From contig CM043800.1 in the NCBI GenBank assembly GCA_023974075.1, forward strand, positions 31,714,452-31,778,451: a stretch of 64,000 bases of DNA, written 5' to 3'. Under the pieces are notes generated by a model. It saw only the letters and a list, made by a program, of their open reading frames with translations, was not told where the DNA came from and did no database searches. The position numbers and the translations under genes are program-made. Shown one piece after another: positions 1 through 25,795 of the stretch. Positions within the stretch are counted from its first letter, which is position 1. Each line of letters opens with the position of its first letter. This DNA is from Chaenocephalus aceratus. Taxonomy: Eukaryota; Chordata; Actinopteri; Perciformes; Channichthyidae.

Positions 1-621
1 CTACTAATTGCCTAAAAAACCATGTTGGTGTTTTCCACCCACCTGTCATGCCACCTGTTAATTACCTATTTCTCTCTCAAAACTTCAATTAACCACTCCA
101 AGTCAACATTACTTTCATTCCCTTTAATCCTACACCTCTTCAGATTTCTGAACAAATTCCTCTTTTAGTCACATTTTTCTCTTGAAAGAGGAGTGGGCCT
201 TTCACTTATATCAAATGTGTTATTAGGAAGCCATGCACAGCTCTGTCAATAATTGTTAACATCAACATGTCTCTCACCATGTTGTAAATCAAAGGACCAG
301 GACGCTGATCCATAATGTCATCAAGACGTGAAGCCTGAGGCTGTTTTATTGATGCTGTGGAGATGTTAAATCTATAAAACGTACTTGGGTGTTTTCACAC
401 TGGGTGATAACATCACCTTAAATTCATTTACAGTTGAGTATAAGGAGAGCTGTGCATTAATGTTATATTACTGGCATTTTTTACCTTGTTTCTGGCTGTA
501 GACAGGGTCGCCATCTCCCATGACTTTTGACAAATTGATTGGATAAGGGGCAGGACATCTCTTCGGTTGACCAATCACAACATAGCCAAGCAGCTAACCA
601 ATCAGAGCAGACTGGGTTCTG
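1..621. other. AT-rich non-coding sequence, probably upstream intron of iglon5
   Basis: No exon-like open frame with splice sites and no recognised repeat were seen. Since the first visible iglon5 exon is internal, this stretch is most simply part of the preceding intron. Confidence 0.5.
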
Positions 622-622
622 A

Positions 623-795
623 TTTCTCAATGTCGAGTACACCTGCTGCAGAGCCACTATTTCAAGTATACTACATCATCGAGTGGCGCCGAATGCTGGG
701 CATTTAACATGCATTTAAACAGTCCTTCGGCGCCACTCGATGACGTAGTATACTTGAAATAGTGGCTCTGCAGCAGGTTTACTCGACATTGAGAA
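623..795. repeat. Fold-back element: two near-identical inverted arms
   Basis: Arms at about 623-692 and 725-795 are reverse complements with only two visible mismatches over about 70 bp, separated by a 32-bp loop. Both arms start at TTTCTCAATGTCGAGTA and end at GAGTGGCGCCGAA. The arm matches the ends of two longer elements near 49.4 and 49.9 kb, so this is a hairpin made of two head-to-head ends of one MITE family. Confidence 0.85.
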
Positions 796-803
796 ACGGC
801 CAC

Positions 804-2761
804 AGAGTGTGAAAAGAGTTGCTGTAGCACAAAGACCTTTTTGAACATTAAAGCATGGAGACAAGTCACTATAAACCTCCCCCTTTTACTAAAACTAAAC
901 ATATGCCACTTCTGGGTTTTCTACAAAAGTTGCATACATCTACAGGTTTGGACCAGTTCCACCAAATGATTATTATTTTCTGAATGTGTGTTGTATTTCA
1001 TTTAGTTTAGTTTTAACATTATACAGTAACTCACAAGAAAAAACACTCAAAGATTTGATCAAAGCCTGAAAAAAGATATACCTGTTTTTTATTGCTGAAA
1101 CATGTTTTCCTACTTTGCTTTTGTTAACCATCTCACAACGCCTCTGGCTTGTGTTTGGGTGTCCCCTTGGGAACCACTGCTTAAGAATTGTACTATGAGT
1201 TTAAATTCAGAAAGCACTACAGTAGAGCTGTTACGGCATATTTTGTAATGACGGTCTGCGCAGAACGGCCGAATGCTAACAAACATTAGACTATAGAGCT
1301 TTATAAATAAACTCTATTGTTATGTAAAATCACTTCCGCCCAAGTTAAAAAAATACTTGCGCTGTGCTTGAGACAATGCTGTTGTGTTGGCTTTGATGTG
1401 GGCCATTAAGACATTTGATGTTATTATGGTGCTCATTTCCTCTTGGCCTGCAGTCATAGAGCAACATCATCAGTGCAGAAGTGATTAATTTTAAAAATAG
1501 ATAATAGACGGTCCACATATAATGATTTTTAATGGTGGGTTTTCTTACTGTATCGTCTCTTTATTTAAACCCACCGGCAACAAACTGAATTTTAATCAAA
1601 TAATATTCCTTTTTCATTTCCAATATTTCAAAACCTGTTAGAAGTGGTCTGCCCTCAGGTCATGTGTCCACCTGAACGTCAGCCCAGTGCCTTGTTGCCT
1701 ATTTGTAAAGGACTTCCATGCTATGCTGCACTGTGGCTGTTATGCATTGTGGTGTCAGTGACTTGGCAGGTGATCTAAGATCTACCTCAACCGTGATATT
1801 TATCTGGGTCTTATCAATTAAACATGAGGACTACAGAGGCATGTCCTCGCAGCTAGTTGAGGCTGGGTAAGGACATCTAGTGGCCGAGGCAAGAACTGAA
1901 GTCACACCTGTGGACTGTGGTTTGGAAATAGCCACAATCTTTAAGAACAAAAGTAATTAATTAATACACTTTCATCACCAACATCATAATTCACTTTTTC
2001 ATTATTTCCACTAATGTTTCCATGTATTGCCATTTAATCTAATTTCATTTTACAGCCACTTTAAGGCTAATGGCCAGTGGACAAACCTCTGGACTTGAAT
2101 GTACCTTGGACTGCATCCATTGGCAAACAGACAATGTTACAGACAAAGTAACCCAGCTGTTAAAAGAATAATGGACAACCATTTCAATGCGTTGCTTGCA
2201 AGCTGTACTTTTGTAAAACTGATCTCAACCACCTTTTTTTTATAATATGACCCATTTTTCTCCATCTGTGTAACAGGGGTGATGGATATTCATTAGCAAC
2301 TGGCTGCAGAGAAATGGAGGAAAAACCAGAAAAATATTATTAGTCTACTCTAGAGACATAACAGATGCAAATGCTTGGACACAGCACTGGGCATGAGGGG
2401 TCCATGAGTGGTATAAGTAGTTGAAAAATATGTGAATCATATATTATGACCTTTGCAGTCACTGTATTTGCACATAATTGAACTCCTATAGGATATTTTT
2501 AAAACAACATGTTCTACAGCAACATGATAAAAAACGCCATCACTTCTGTATCATGAGTTATCTTTTCTGAGAAGCTTTAAAATCTTTATTGTGGGTGCAA
2601 TAGTATAACTAATTAGATGTTTTAATTTGATAAATCACTCATTTGTTTGTGTTTACTTATTATAAATGTAATGATAAAACACCTCAGCACTGTTTAGGGT
2701 CAACCTACACATAATGTAATGCAGGCCTTTCACCTGTTAATCGCTTCCTGTCCCCTCACAG
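804..2761. other. Intronic sequence with no recognised feature
   Basis: Mostly AT-rich. A pyrimidine tract and AG at 2760-2761 form the acceptor of the first visible iglon5 exon. No other feature seen. Confidence 0.5.
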
Positions 2762-16596
<13,835 letters not shown>

Positions 16597-17248
16597 AGAA
16601 GGAGCTCCACCTGGAAGTGCCCCTAAATGTCCCTTAAAGCCCCCTTCCCCCTCTTCCTCCCTCTCTCCCCCTCTACGGATGGAAGAAGGAAATGAAATTC
16701 TTTAATTACGAACCCATCACTGTGAACAAAAAGAATATGCATTATTCCAGGAGCCATTGAATCATTGCATCAAACGCAACCCCATTAAGCTCCCGCCCCC
16801 CCCCCCGCCCCCACACCCTCAATTCAATTTCGAGGTCAAACCACTGTAATCATATCTTCCTCTCTTTCTCACACACAGTCTGTCTTCTCTCTTTTTGTCT
16901 CCCAGAATGCCTTGCAGATTTGTCTGACTTGGTACCCCCTCCTTACCGAGCTATCCCTTCATTATTACCACTGGGCTGATGTTGATAGAGAGTGTATATT
17001 AACGATTATTGTGTCTGTGATCAATGAGAAAATAGATAATCTAACAACTGGACGATCATTGATGTAATATATACATAGACTAATGACTGACCTACAATGT
17101 TTGCCTTATGGGAACAGTACATAACATCTCAATACTATGGTGGATATTTATGGAAATTGTAGTTATAATGTGGTACTGACGGTCATGTGACCTTTTGAAA
17201 AATTGTCCAGTTGGTTGCTATGTGAAGTGTCACCCTGTGATCACACAC

Positions 17249-17290
<42 letters not shown>

Positions 17291-18474
17291 ATGGCTTTTT
17301 ACTTTTAACTGTGTAGCAGTGAAGCTGCTATGAATGATGTCAAATGTATTTTAAAAAAAGGGTGGGCGGTGAAGGTGTCAGTCTTAACTTCCCCTTTATG
17401 TAATTCGGGGGGTTTATACCAAGGTTTCGCATGTAGACCCCCTTACTACCCAAACCTTTTTAGCCCCTCTGTTCTACGTGCTCTGTCTAGTCCCCCATGC
17501 ATCGCTATAGTGTTTCCTGCTCTGTGTCACCCCCTTCCTCCCCCAGTCTCCCTCCCCAGTGTAAATATATGCAGTACAGAGGCCGCGCCGGCGACCTCAA
17601 GTTGCCTGGTGCCGAACGACATCTCCCATCAGCCTCGACTACGCTCCAGTTTTCTGAAGCAGCAAGAGACTGTCAAGTGACAACTATATCTTCTGTTTCA
17701 AAGCTGCGACTTCATCCTCTTTGTCGCTTGTTGATAGCATGTACCGGTTAGAGATGTTCCTGTTGTGACTCCATTCACTCCCTCCCTCCCTGCACTGTGT
17801 CTGTTTACTCTGCAAGGTTACCTGCTTTTACTTTGTTGGTGTTAATAATAGTACAGATGATGATGATGTTAATAAGTATTTGAATAACTATGAATAGTAA
17901 TTCCATGTGAGAAAAAAAAAGAACAAAATCTGATGGTAATGAGCCGTGCGTGGGAAACATAATTTTTGTACTTTGAGAAATCACACACATTGAACGACTA
18001 CAAGAAAAAACAAACAAAAAAAAGACATGTAACATTTTTGAAGTGATGTGCTCTATTTTGCCATGACAAGCTTTTTAAAAACGCATTTGAAACCGTCTGA
18101 AGGATTATTTCATCAAGTCCAGAAGCAGTGAATGATGATGTCATTTATAATTTGTAACAGTTTATGTATTGGACTCTTTTTTGTCATGCTGTTAACTGCA
18201 TCACCCACACACACACACCTACTGCATATTTGTCCACTTATCATAGTTTGTCTCTCTCCGACCAGCTAGATAAATGATTTGGATCCATGTCAGGCTCTGG
18301 TCGTGGCTGTACTGTAAGTCGGTTCTTGTTTGGCCAGACTGCAGGGAGATAAAGATGTAATTAGCCGTTACCTGTGGCTGGCTAAGTGAAGGAGCCTGGG
18401 CTCCACCTGTCCCTCCTGCCAGCCAGTGATGGCCCCCATAAATCAAGCTCAATCCTGCCACTGACAGGAATCCT
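16597..18474 (+). other. 3' flank / probable 3' UTR of iglon5
   Basis: No further coding exon is seen. A poly-C run (about 16796-16806) and pyrimidine-rich stretches occur. The UTR end was not located. Confidence 0.4.
17252..17288. repeat. (CA)n microsatellite in iglon5 3' flank
   Basis: About 18 CA units, 650 bp after the iglon5 stop and possibly within its 3' UTR. Confidence 0.95.
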
Positions 18475-18626
18475 CTTCAAGGACAAGCTCGCCGTGGTGC
18501 GCCGGTCCTCCCTTCAGTGTGTACCTGTGACATGCAGACATGGGCACTACAAACCCTCCATGGCACAATTATCCATCCACTGCCCCCGCACAGCACAAAC
18601 AGTGGGAGGTAAGCCCATATTTCAAT
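18475..18626. repeat. Block A of a two-copy duplication (partner at 21.7 kb)
   Basis: Shares about 140 bp at over 90% identity by eye with 21699-21836, in the same orientation, including CCTCCCTTCAGTGTGTACCT and CACAATTATCCATCCACTGC. Block A has two short stretches that block B lacks (around 18537 and 18604). No coding signal. Confidence 0.85.
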
Positions 18627-21470
18627 ACTGTGGCACTCGACTCTCCACTGAAACACTGTTCCACTCACATGCAGCGACTATATGCAAATATGCCATAACG
18701 AGCCTGCACGGAGAGACGAGTTTCCCCCGGCTGAACCCTGCGACCTTAAAGGGAAATTACTCTGTATTGAATCAATTGTCTGAATGTGTTTTGTTTGATT
18801 TTGTTTCAAACCAGCAATAACCCCTAACTCTACAGTGCAAGAGGTATCAGATATGGGTAAAGTTGTGGTGTAATATCTGAAAAAAATCACATTAACAAGG
18901 TATATCAAATAGATCTATTGTTGTACTTCTACTGTGTACAGTACTCTGAAATGATTGTGAAGCTCAGTTTAAATGGCCCTTAATCTAAAACAATACATGT
19001 TGTACTCAAAAAAGTCTTACCCTCTGCGATGTATTCGGGTTGTCTCTGTGACACACTGTTTGTGCATGCATCTTGTTGCTCCAAAAATAATGATGGATTA
19101 CATTTCAAGCACAAGAGCAGGTTGTTTGGTCAATGCTTCTTTTTTTCTATCTCAGTCACTTTGTTAGCCTCCATATCTCGGTCATTGATGCTGTTTGTTT
19201 TCTCTTTGATTTTACGCTCAAATATTCTATACTGTTCCATGTCAGCATCCCACTGGGTCTGTCGGTGGCATATAACATCTCTATGTACATAATCTGTCCT
19301 TGATGAAGAAAAATAACAAAAAATTGAAGAAAATGTCAAAATGTCAAAATGAAAACGGACAAAAAAAACACATTCTGTCATGTTTCTCCATGTAGGTTTG
19401 AAAAAAGCACGTCAATGTTCGTGTATGGGTGGATTTTGAAAAAAAAGAAACAAGCAAACATTGTATGTTGTGTTCATGGTTGAATGGTCCAGATGGATGG
19501 TGACACAGGCAATATGAGTGATTACAAACAGAATGTGGGCATTTGTACACACAAACAGCAAAAGAACATCATGAGTCATGGTGTACGATGAAACACGCTG
19601 GTGAGGAGGACTGGAGAGAGTGTTGACAAGGAGGCGCAGATCCCCTGGGTGCTCAATTTGAGGGTAGAAGAGGATGCTGTTGAGAGAGCACCCTGCACAA
19701 CGGGCCTGTGGGAGGATACCCTGACAATACAACAAAAGCTGAGAGCCAGGGGGAGATGGGATGACTGTGAACCCTCTAGTTAGAGAAGGGAGACAGGCAG
19801 GCGCTCATATTTTATTTCCAAATGTGGGCACTGTGGTCCCTCCCAGGGGATGGTGTACCACACACTATTTATGGTTGCGCTATGTAATGAATAGCATTAA
19901 CATAGCCTTGATCGCAAACACAGTCTGGCCTACTTCAAGTGTATAAATAATAACCCAACTGGGGTTCAATGAGTTTCCGGTGATATAAACAAGACGTTTG
20001 CTCGGCCCCTAATTACATTTTGGCGCGCCCTGATGAGAAAGTGTTGATTGGATTCTGCAGCTGAAGGTTATGATCTGTTTACTTTGTTAATAAGGTGCCA
20101 CGAGGCTGTTGTTTAGAGCTTGCGAAACTAGCATACAGTAGTGCCACTTTAACATACAGCATTGTGTGGCAGCCATACTGTTGTTCATGCGGAGATTTAT
20201 TTCATGGGTTTACATGGGTGGAAAAGGAGTTGAATTTATTTAGTTTTTATTTTTTTATTTTTCTTAACAAACCAGTGCAGTGTTAAGAGATGTATTTTAT
20301 TTTAACAGGGTTAGTCAAATACTTTGAAATACATTGAACAGTTTGAAAGCACCGAGCCTTTTCTCAACACATCATTGCCGAAGCAAAGACTGTAAATTAG
20401 CAAGAAGCAAAGCCCGGAGAAGGTATCAATGTACTGCTTTCTCCATTTAGTATGTGGCAGGCTCATGCTGTAGCTTTTCCTACAACACCCTCCCAGAACA
20501 GATCCCGGACCGACTTTCAATTCTGAATGCAATGGTTAATCAATACATTCGACCAAATGGCTTTGGAATAGAGCAATTTCTCCCCGGCTTGCTTTACCAG
20601 GTCCCCAGAAGCTGAATTGATCAAGTGTCTATAGACCAGCCTTAGAACAGAGAGCATAATTCATCATGCCTGATACAAGACACTCCTAATTGCGCATCGA
20701 TTTCAAACCCTGCTCTGAAACTATTTGGGCAAGCTGTAATGTCAGCTCAGTAAACTATATGTGTTCAGACACTTCAGATCCAGGGAATGAAGAATTAATC
20801 ATTTGTTATTCTATTCAAGTCAATCCAGGCTGGTATTTTTTGTCTTTTCGCTACATAATATCGTGTTAACCGAACATGGTCCCTGGGCTGTCACACTCTG
20901 TGCAATTGAGTGTGTCCTGTCAGGTAACATTTCAGTTTATGACAGAGATTTGCTTGCATTTCAGTCAGTATTCTGTATCAAGAGGCTGGTTTGTTGTTAT
21001 AAAGAAGTTGCGTCAGCGCAATATACAATAGAAAGAAATTATGATGTATATGTAACAGATTATAATTTTGTGACAAATGGCAAAATGTTTCAGCACCAGA
21101 GTCAGTATACAAATAAGCTATAGTATATACACAGTGATAATTATATATGACGATTATCGTTGCTCTAAATCCCCTGCTCACGTCCTTTACAGCAAAGCAC
21201 GCCTAATTCCCATATATTATCCTAATTATCCATTGTTTACCAACTATCGACAGGCTCATTCGGGTCTCATGGGCAAAGTCCATGTTGCAAGTCTATTAGG
21301 GCCCAGTACTTTTCCATTACCCCAGCCAATGAGTGCATTAGTATACAGCAAGCTGGACAGGATTGTGACACGGATAGTCTCCTCAACAGTGAGCATGAGC
21401 ACACGTCCGGTTCAGATTTGTTAATTAAAGTCGCATGACAGTTGCAGGAGGTTTAGATCAAGATTAGTGT
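18627..21470. other. Intergenic, no recognised feature
   Basis: AT-rich. Scattered open frames below 110 codons have no domain signature. No repeat was recognised. Confidence 0.4.
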
Positions 21471-21474
21471 TCAT

Positions 21475-21528
21475 TAGATAGATGGATAGATGAATGGATA
21501 GATTGATTGATTGATGATTGATTGATAT

Positions 21529-21562
<34 letters not shown>

Positions 21563-21576
21563 GGATGGATGGATAG
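21475..21576. repeat. (GATA/GATG/ATTG)n microsatellite
   Basis: Mixed tetranucleotide units, ending in about ten clean GATA units and a few GATG units. Confidence 0.95.
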
Positions 21577-21698
21577 AGAAAAACTGAAAAGTTTACTTTA
21601 ATTATTATGTATTATGTCAACAGATTTCACATAACTGTAGTTTAAAGCAATCATTTTAAGTTAAGATTAACATTTTAGGTTCAACTTAATATTATTGC

Positions 21699-21836
21699 TT
21701 TCAAGGACAAGCTTGCCTTGGTGCGCTGGTCCTCCCTTCAGTGTGTACCTGTGACATGCAGGCACTACAAACCCTCCATGGCACAATTATCCATCCACTG
21801 CCCCTAAACAGCACAAACAGTGAGCCCATATTTCAA
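21699..21836. repeat. Block B of the two-copy duplication, between tetranucleotide arrays
   Basis: Same orientation as block A at 18.5 kb. GATA-type arrays lie on both sides, about 120 bp before it and directly after it. Confidence 0.85.
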
Positions 21837-21838
21837 TT

Positions 21839-21885
<47 letters not shown>

Positions 21886-22021
21886 GTATATGTAGATATG
21901 TATTTAGATAGATAGGTAGGTAGGTAGGTAGGTAGGTAGGTAGGTAGGTAGGTAGGTAGGTAGGTAGGTAGGTAGGTAGGTAGGTAGGTAGGTAGGTAGG
22001 TAGGTAGGTAGGTAGGTAGGT
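21839..22021. repeat. (GATA)n then (GGTA)n microsatellites
   Basis: About 12 GATA units (21839-21886), a 25-bp spacer, then about 27 uninterrupted GGTA units to 22021. Confidence 0.97.
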
Positions 22022-22865
22022 TATGTGTTAAGTGTGTAATTAAGAGTAGTTAGATTCATTAAACATATCATTCAGTTCAGGTGTTCTGTGTATAACTTAA
22101 ACCTCCGCTAGCAGCAAAGATGTGGAGCCGCAGAGACGGCAACCTCGCCCTCTTCCTCACTGCGACCAGATGGCGTCCTGTCAATCACTCACCTCTTTGA
22201 GGACGGGAGCGTCTGAATAATTAACAGCCTGCTGCCCTCCGCCATTCAAGCAACAGCGTCGTGTGCATGGACCAGGCAGCACAATGGAGACATCTCGCCC
22301 ACCACGTCTCCCTTAGTCATTAAGTCGCCCACCTCACATCTCCAACTTATAAAGAGTCCCATTACTTGGCCTCTCTGAATCACCAGCCCACGCCTGGCAT
22401 TTTCCTTGTCAATCAAGCAAGGGGGTAAATATTGGTTGTGGTTCTGAGAACTGACAGGGGAAACTTGGATTTCTTTCACAAGTGAAAGCACCAACTGGTG
22501 TTTTTGTGCTGATTTATATAGCAGTTATATGGCGGCGGGGCTGCGCTGAAGTCATCGATGCGGGCTACTACAAGTGTCTTATTACTATGTTAGGTGCGCC
22601 TGAGTCTGGGATACATGACAGGATGTATTATAGGGGCTGGTCATGGGCTTTGTGCCTCAAGAGGGCAATCACAGTGAACATACTGCAGACGCCCTCACTG
22701 AAGAGTCATGGGCAGTGTCTAATTTGGGAACTAATAAGAAATTTGACCAGAAGAAAATCCCACTGTGTGTAATTGAGGGTATGAGATGGCTTAGGTTAGT
22801 TGAATATGGAATCCATCTTTCTTTATCTCCTATACTCACCTCTTCTTCTTCTCTTGTCAATTACT

Positions 22866-22898
<33 letters not shown>

Positions 22899-24720
22899 GT
22901 ACTTACACACACCTACGTAGTGTTTCCTTCATCCTACCTGTCAAATTGCTGTCAAATGTTCTTCCCTCCCACCCCTCAGTGCTCGAGGTGTGCCCACTGC
23001 TGTTGCCTATATAAACAATGTGTGTGTGTCTAACATTTGTGTACATGTGCAAGTGTGTATTAAGCTCCACATTGAGCATGAGGAATTCAAGGGTTATGTG
23101 CAAATATCTTAAAGTGTGTGTCTGTGCGTTTGTGTGTGTATATTCTCTGTGCTACACAGGGCAGTCACATTGTTTTCCTTCATAACTCAAACAGGCATAA
23201 TTACAATTTTCAAGATTTCATCAATGTAAACACACAAGATTGAAAAAAACAATGAAAGGAACAAAACATTTGTCTTCACCCTGACAAATGTTTCCTGCTG
23301 TGAAGCGATGATTGTACTTCTTTTTGATTTGTTTTGTTGCTGAACTTGTCTTCTTGGCTTTTATTTTTGGAGTGTCTTTTCAAAATCCATGAAGTGGAGT
23401 AAAAAATCATATCAAGTGGAGGGAGACAAAAAAACAGAACTCGCTATGTGTGGTTTGTGGAAGCGAGGCTCTTTTGAACCTGCGGTTGGAAAGGAGGCGA
23501 GGTCAGCGAGTTGCTTCGGCTTGATGTTGGCTTCCTGCTGCATAAAGAGCCTCTGTCTTTGTTGTGTTTGCAGGTTTGTCTCAGATTTTTTATAAAAATG
23601 TCTGAATGTTTGGTTTGATGAGGCTCTCAGAATAAATGGCTCTTATCAAACCACTTGCCAGCTAATTATTTAAATGCTATTAGTGGGTGATAAGTTCATG
23701 ATAGATCTGCAGTCATCTATAATCTTAAATGTGAAAACACGTAATTTTGAACTCGTTTGTCAGGAAACATTTTGATTAACGATAATGTTGTCTTGTGATT
23801 GGTGGTAATTTCTTACAACCAGCAGGAAATGTTTTACTTGTCATTACAGCTCCACATGTTAAGTCAATTATTGTCAATCACACCCATAATTGCTTTAGGA
23901 TTTTGCTCATATTCATTGCAAAACACTTAATGCATAGAGTATTCTGTGTACATTAACATGTCCACAGAAAATGCTTTTATTAAGTCCGTCGTTAAATCGC
24001 TAAAGTGGTTTTCTGTACTAATATTTGTGAAACATAAAATTAACAATATTTATTCGTCTGGTTTAAACCCCACATAACAGACCTTACCCAAAAAAGCAAT
24101 AGGACATGTTAACATGTTTTAAATGCTTTAAGTGAAGATGCTTGTTGAATATTTAATAACACTAGACTTTGCCTTGCATACATGCTGTGATGTTTAATGT
24201 AAGTACGTACTGTAACGATGCAACCGAAGGGGTTGTATTTGTTAGATATGCATGACGTAAACCAAACAATCAGAAAGTAATGAAGTGTTTATTTAACTGA
24301 TGCCCTCGTATTTTGAATACTTCTCTTTATAAAGTATGTGATTTCTTTGTTTATATTAGTTCACATATGTAGCTTTTTTCAGAGCACCATGACTTATACA
24401 TAAAGGAACGTAAAGTCCCTTTAAGTCGTTGCAAGTTTTAAATTCAGGGTTACAAGTTTTATCTGACTTTTTTTCCTCAAGTTGAACTCATATTGTTAAG
24501 CTTGTTTGCCTGCTTTGATGATGATGATAACACCTAGTACCACATGTCTTCTTCCCCCCAGAGATTGGACGCAGATTTTGAATTAATTATACTCTAGCTC
24601 ATTAGGCCACTCAGGAAATTCATATTTACAGCTATCGCACGGAAAGAAAACCTCAAAAAGCCAAAATCAAAACATGAGTTTTGGAACACATTAACACATT
24701 GAGTTATATCCTGCAAATCC
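22022..24720. other. Intergenic; only short dinucleotide runs
   Basis: CT then CA runs near 22865-22900. No gene or transposon was recognised. Confidence 0.4.
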
Positions 24721-24727
24721 TCTAATA

Positions 24728-25180
24728 ATAATTCCTTACATTTATTATAGCGCTTTTCCAGATGCTCAAAGCGCTTTACAAATACACATATCATACATGC
24801 AATGGTCATGTTCTGTGGACAATACCCACAGGAGCAAGTTCAGGTGAAGTGTCTTGCCCAAGGACACAACGGCTTTACAGACGCAGCAGCGGCGGGTTTC
24901 ACCCCTTGATCTGATGATCATTGCACAGCGCACTGCGCCACACCATCCATCTTCACACCTCGAGGTCATCGAGGCGCTTTTACAAGTACACATTGATATC
25001 ATACATGTACTGTGGACAATACCCACAGGAGCAAATCCGGGTGAAGTGTCTTGCCCAAGGACACAACGGCCTGACACAGTGGCGGCAGGAGAGGGTTTCG
25101 AACTGGAGTTCCCCAGCACTCCCCTTGATCTGATGATCTGATGATCAGATGCACAGACCACTGCGCCACCAGCCCCCATA
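24728..25180 (-). repeat. SINE-like interspersed repeat with an internally duplicated module
   Basis: The fish-typical phrase GCGCTTTTCCAGATGCTCAA opens the repeat. TGTGGACAATACCCACAGGA and AAGTGTCTTGCCCAAGGACA then occur twice, about 200 bp apart (about 24813 and 25011). GGGTTTCGAACTGG is, reversed, close to a tRNA B-box, and CACTGCGCCAC closes each module. This suggests a tRNA-related SINE on the minus strand, but the family was not identified. Confidence 0.6.
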
Positions 25181-25740
25181 AACCAGAAGACATCATTTCA
25201 TGCTACTTGTGAGGATGTTTTGGCTCAGAATTTTTAGTTGTCTTTGAGTGATCATTACTTCAACTCATATTAAGAGGTTATTTGTGTTATGGTGTTTTAA
25301 TAATCTTGTAAATAAGCAGTTGTTTTTATGATAACTGGCTGTAAACACAAACCTTTAGTGGCCTGAGGCTTATTTTTCCCTTTACTGTTATTACATAAAT
25401 CAAAGTATAAATCTGACAAATTGTGATTCAAAGAGCCCAGTGTAGAAAGAAGGATAAACCTGTGTAGAATAATGCTTGCTGTTGCACTGTGGTTTCTGTC
25501 AGCATGCAAACACAATGTAAATTTGTTTGACAAGAATCTTGACATGTTTCAACAAAAACAGTCTCTGAGATTCAGGTTTCTGTTGAAGAATGACCTATTA
25601 ATGAACCATCACCTCTAACCATAGAGTGCAACAACAAAACAAGCTGACACCCTCACATTTAGAAGCACAGCTTCAGACTTGAGAGTGTCTGAGAGGTTAT
25701 TTCACCACTCAAGCTTGGAGTGGGGAACAACAACAGCAGC

Positions 25741-25795
25741 ATGGCAAAACTAACTCACCTGTGTGTGCTGCTTTTGTGGGCAGGCCAAAAACCAG
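25741..25795 (+). CDS. V(J)-C1 receptor exon 1, signal peptide
   Basis: ATG at 25741 opens MAKLTHLCVLLLWAGQKP, a short basic start and a hydrophobic core. The donor is GTCAGT. The context GCAGCATGG is a good initiation context. One phase base (g) passes to exon 2 as g|cc (Ala19). Confidence 0.8.

Noticed and set aside
24766..25179. Minus-strand 137-codon ORF with repeated peptide segments
   Set aside because: The repetition comes from the duplicated SINE-like module, not from protein repeats.
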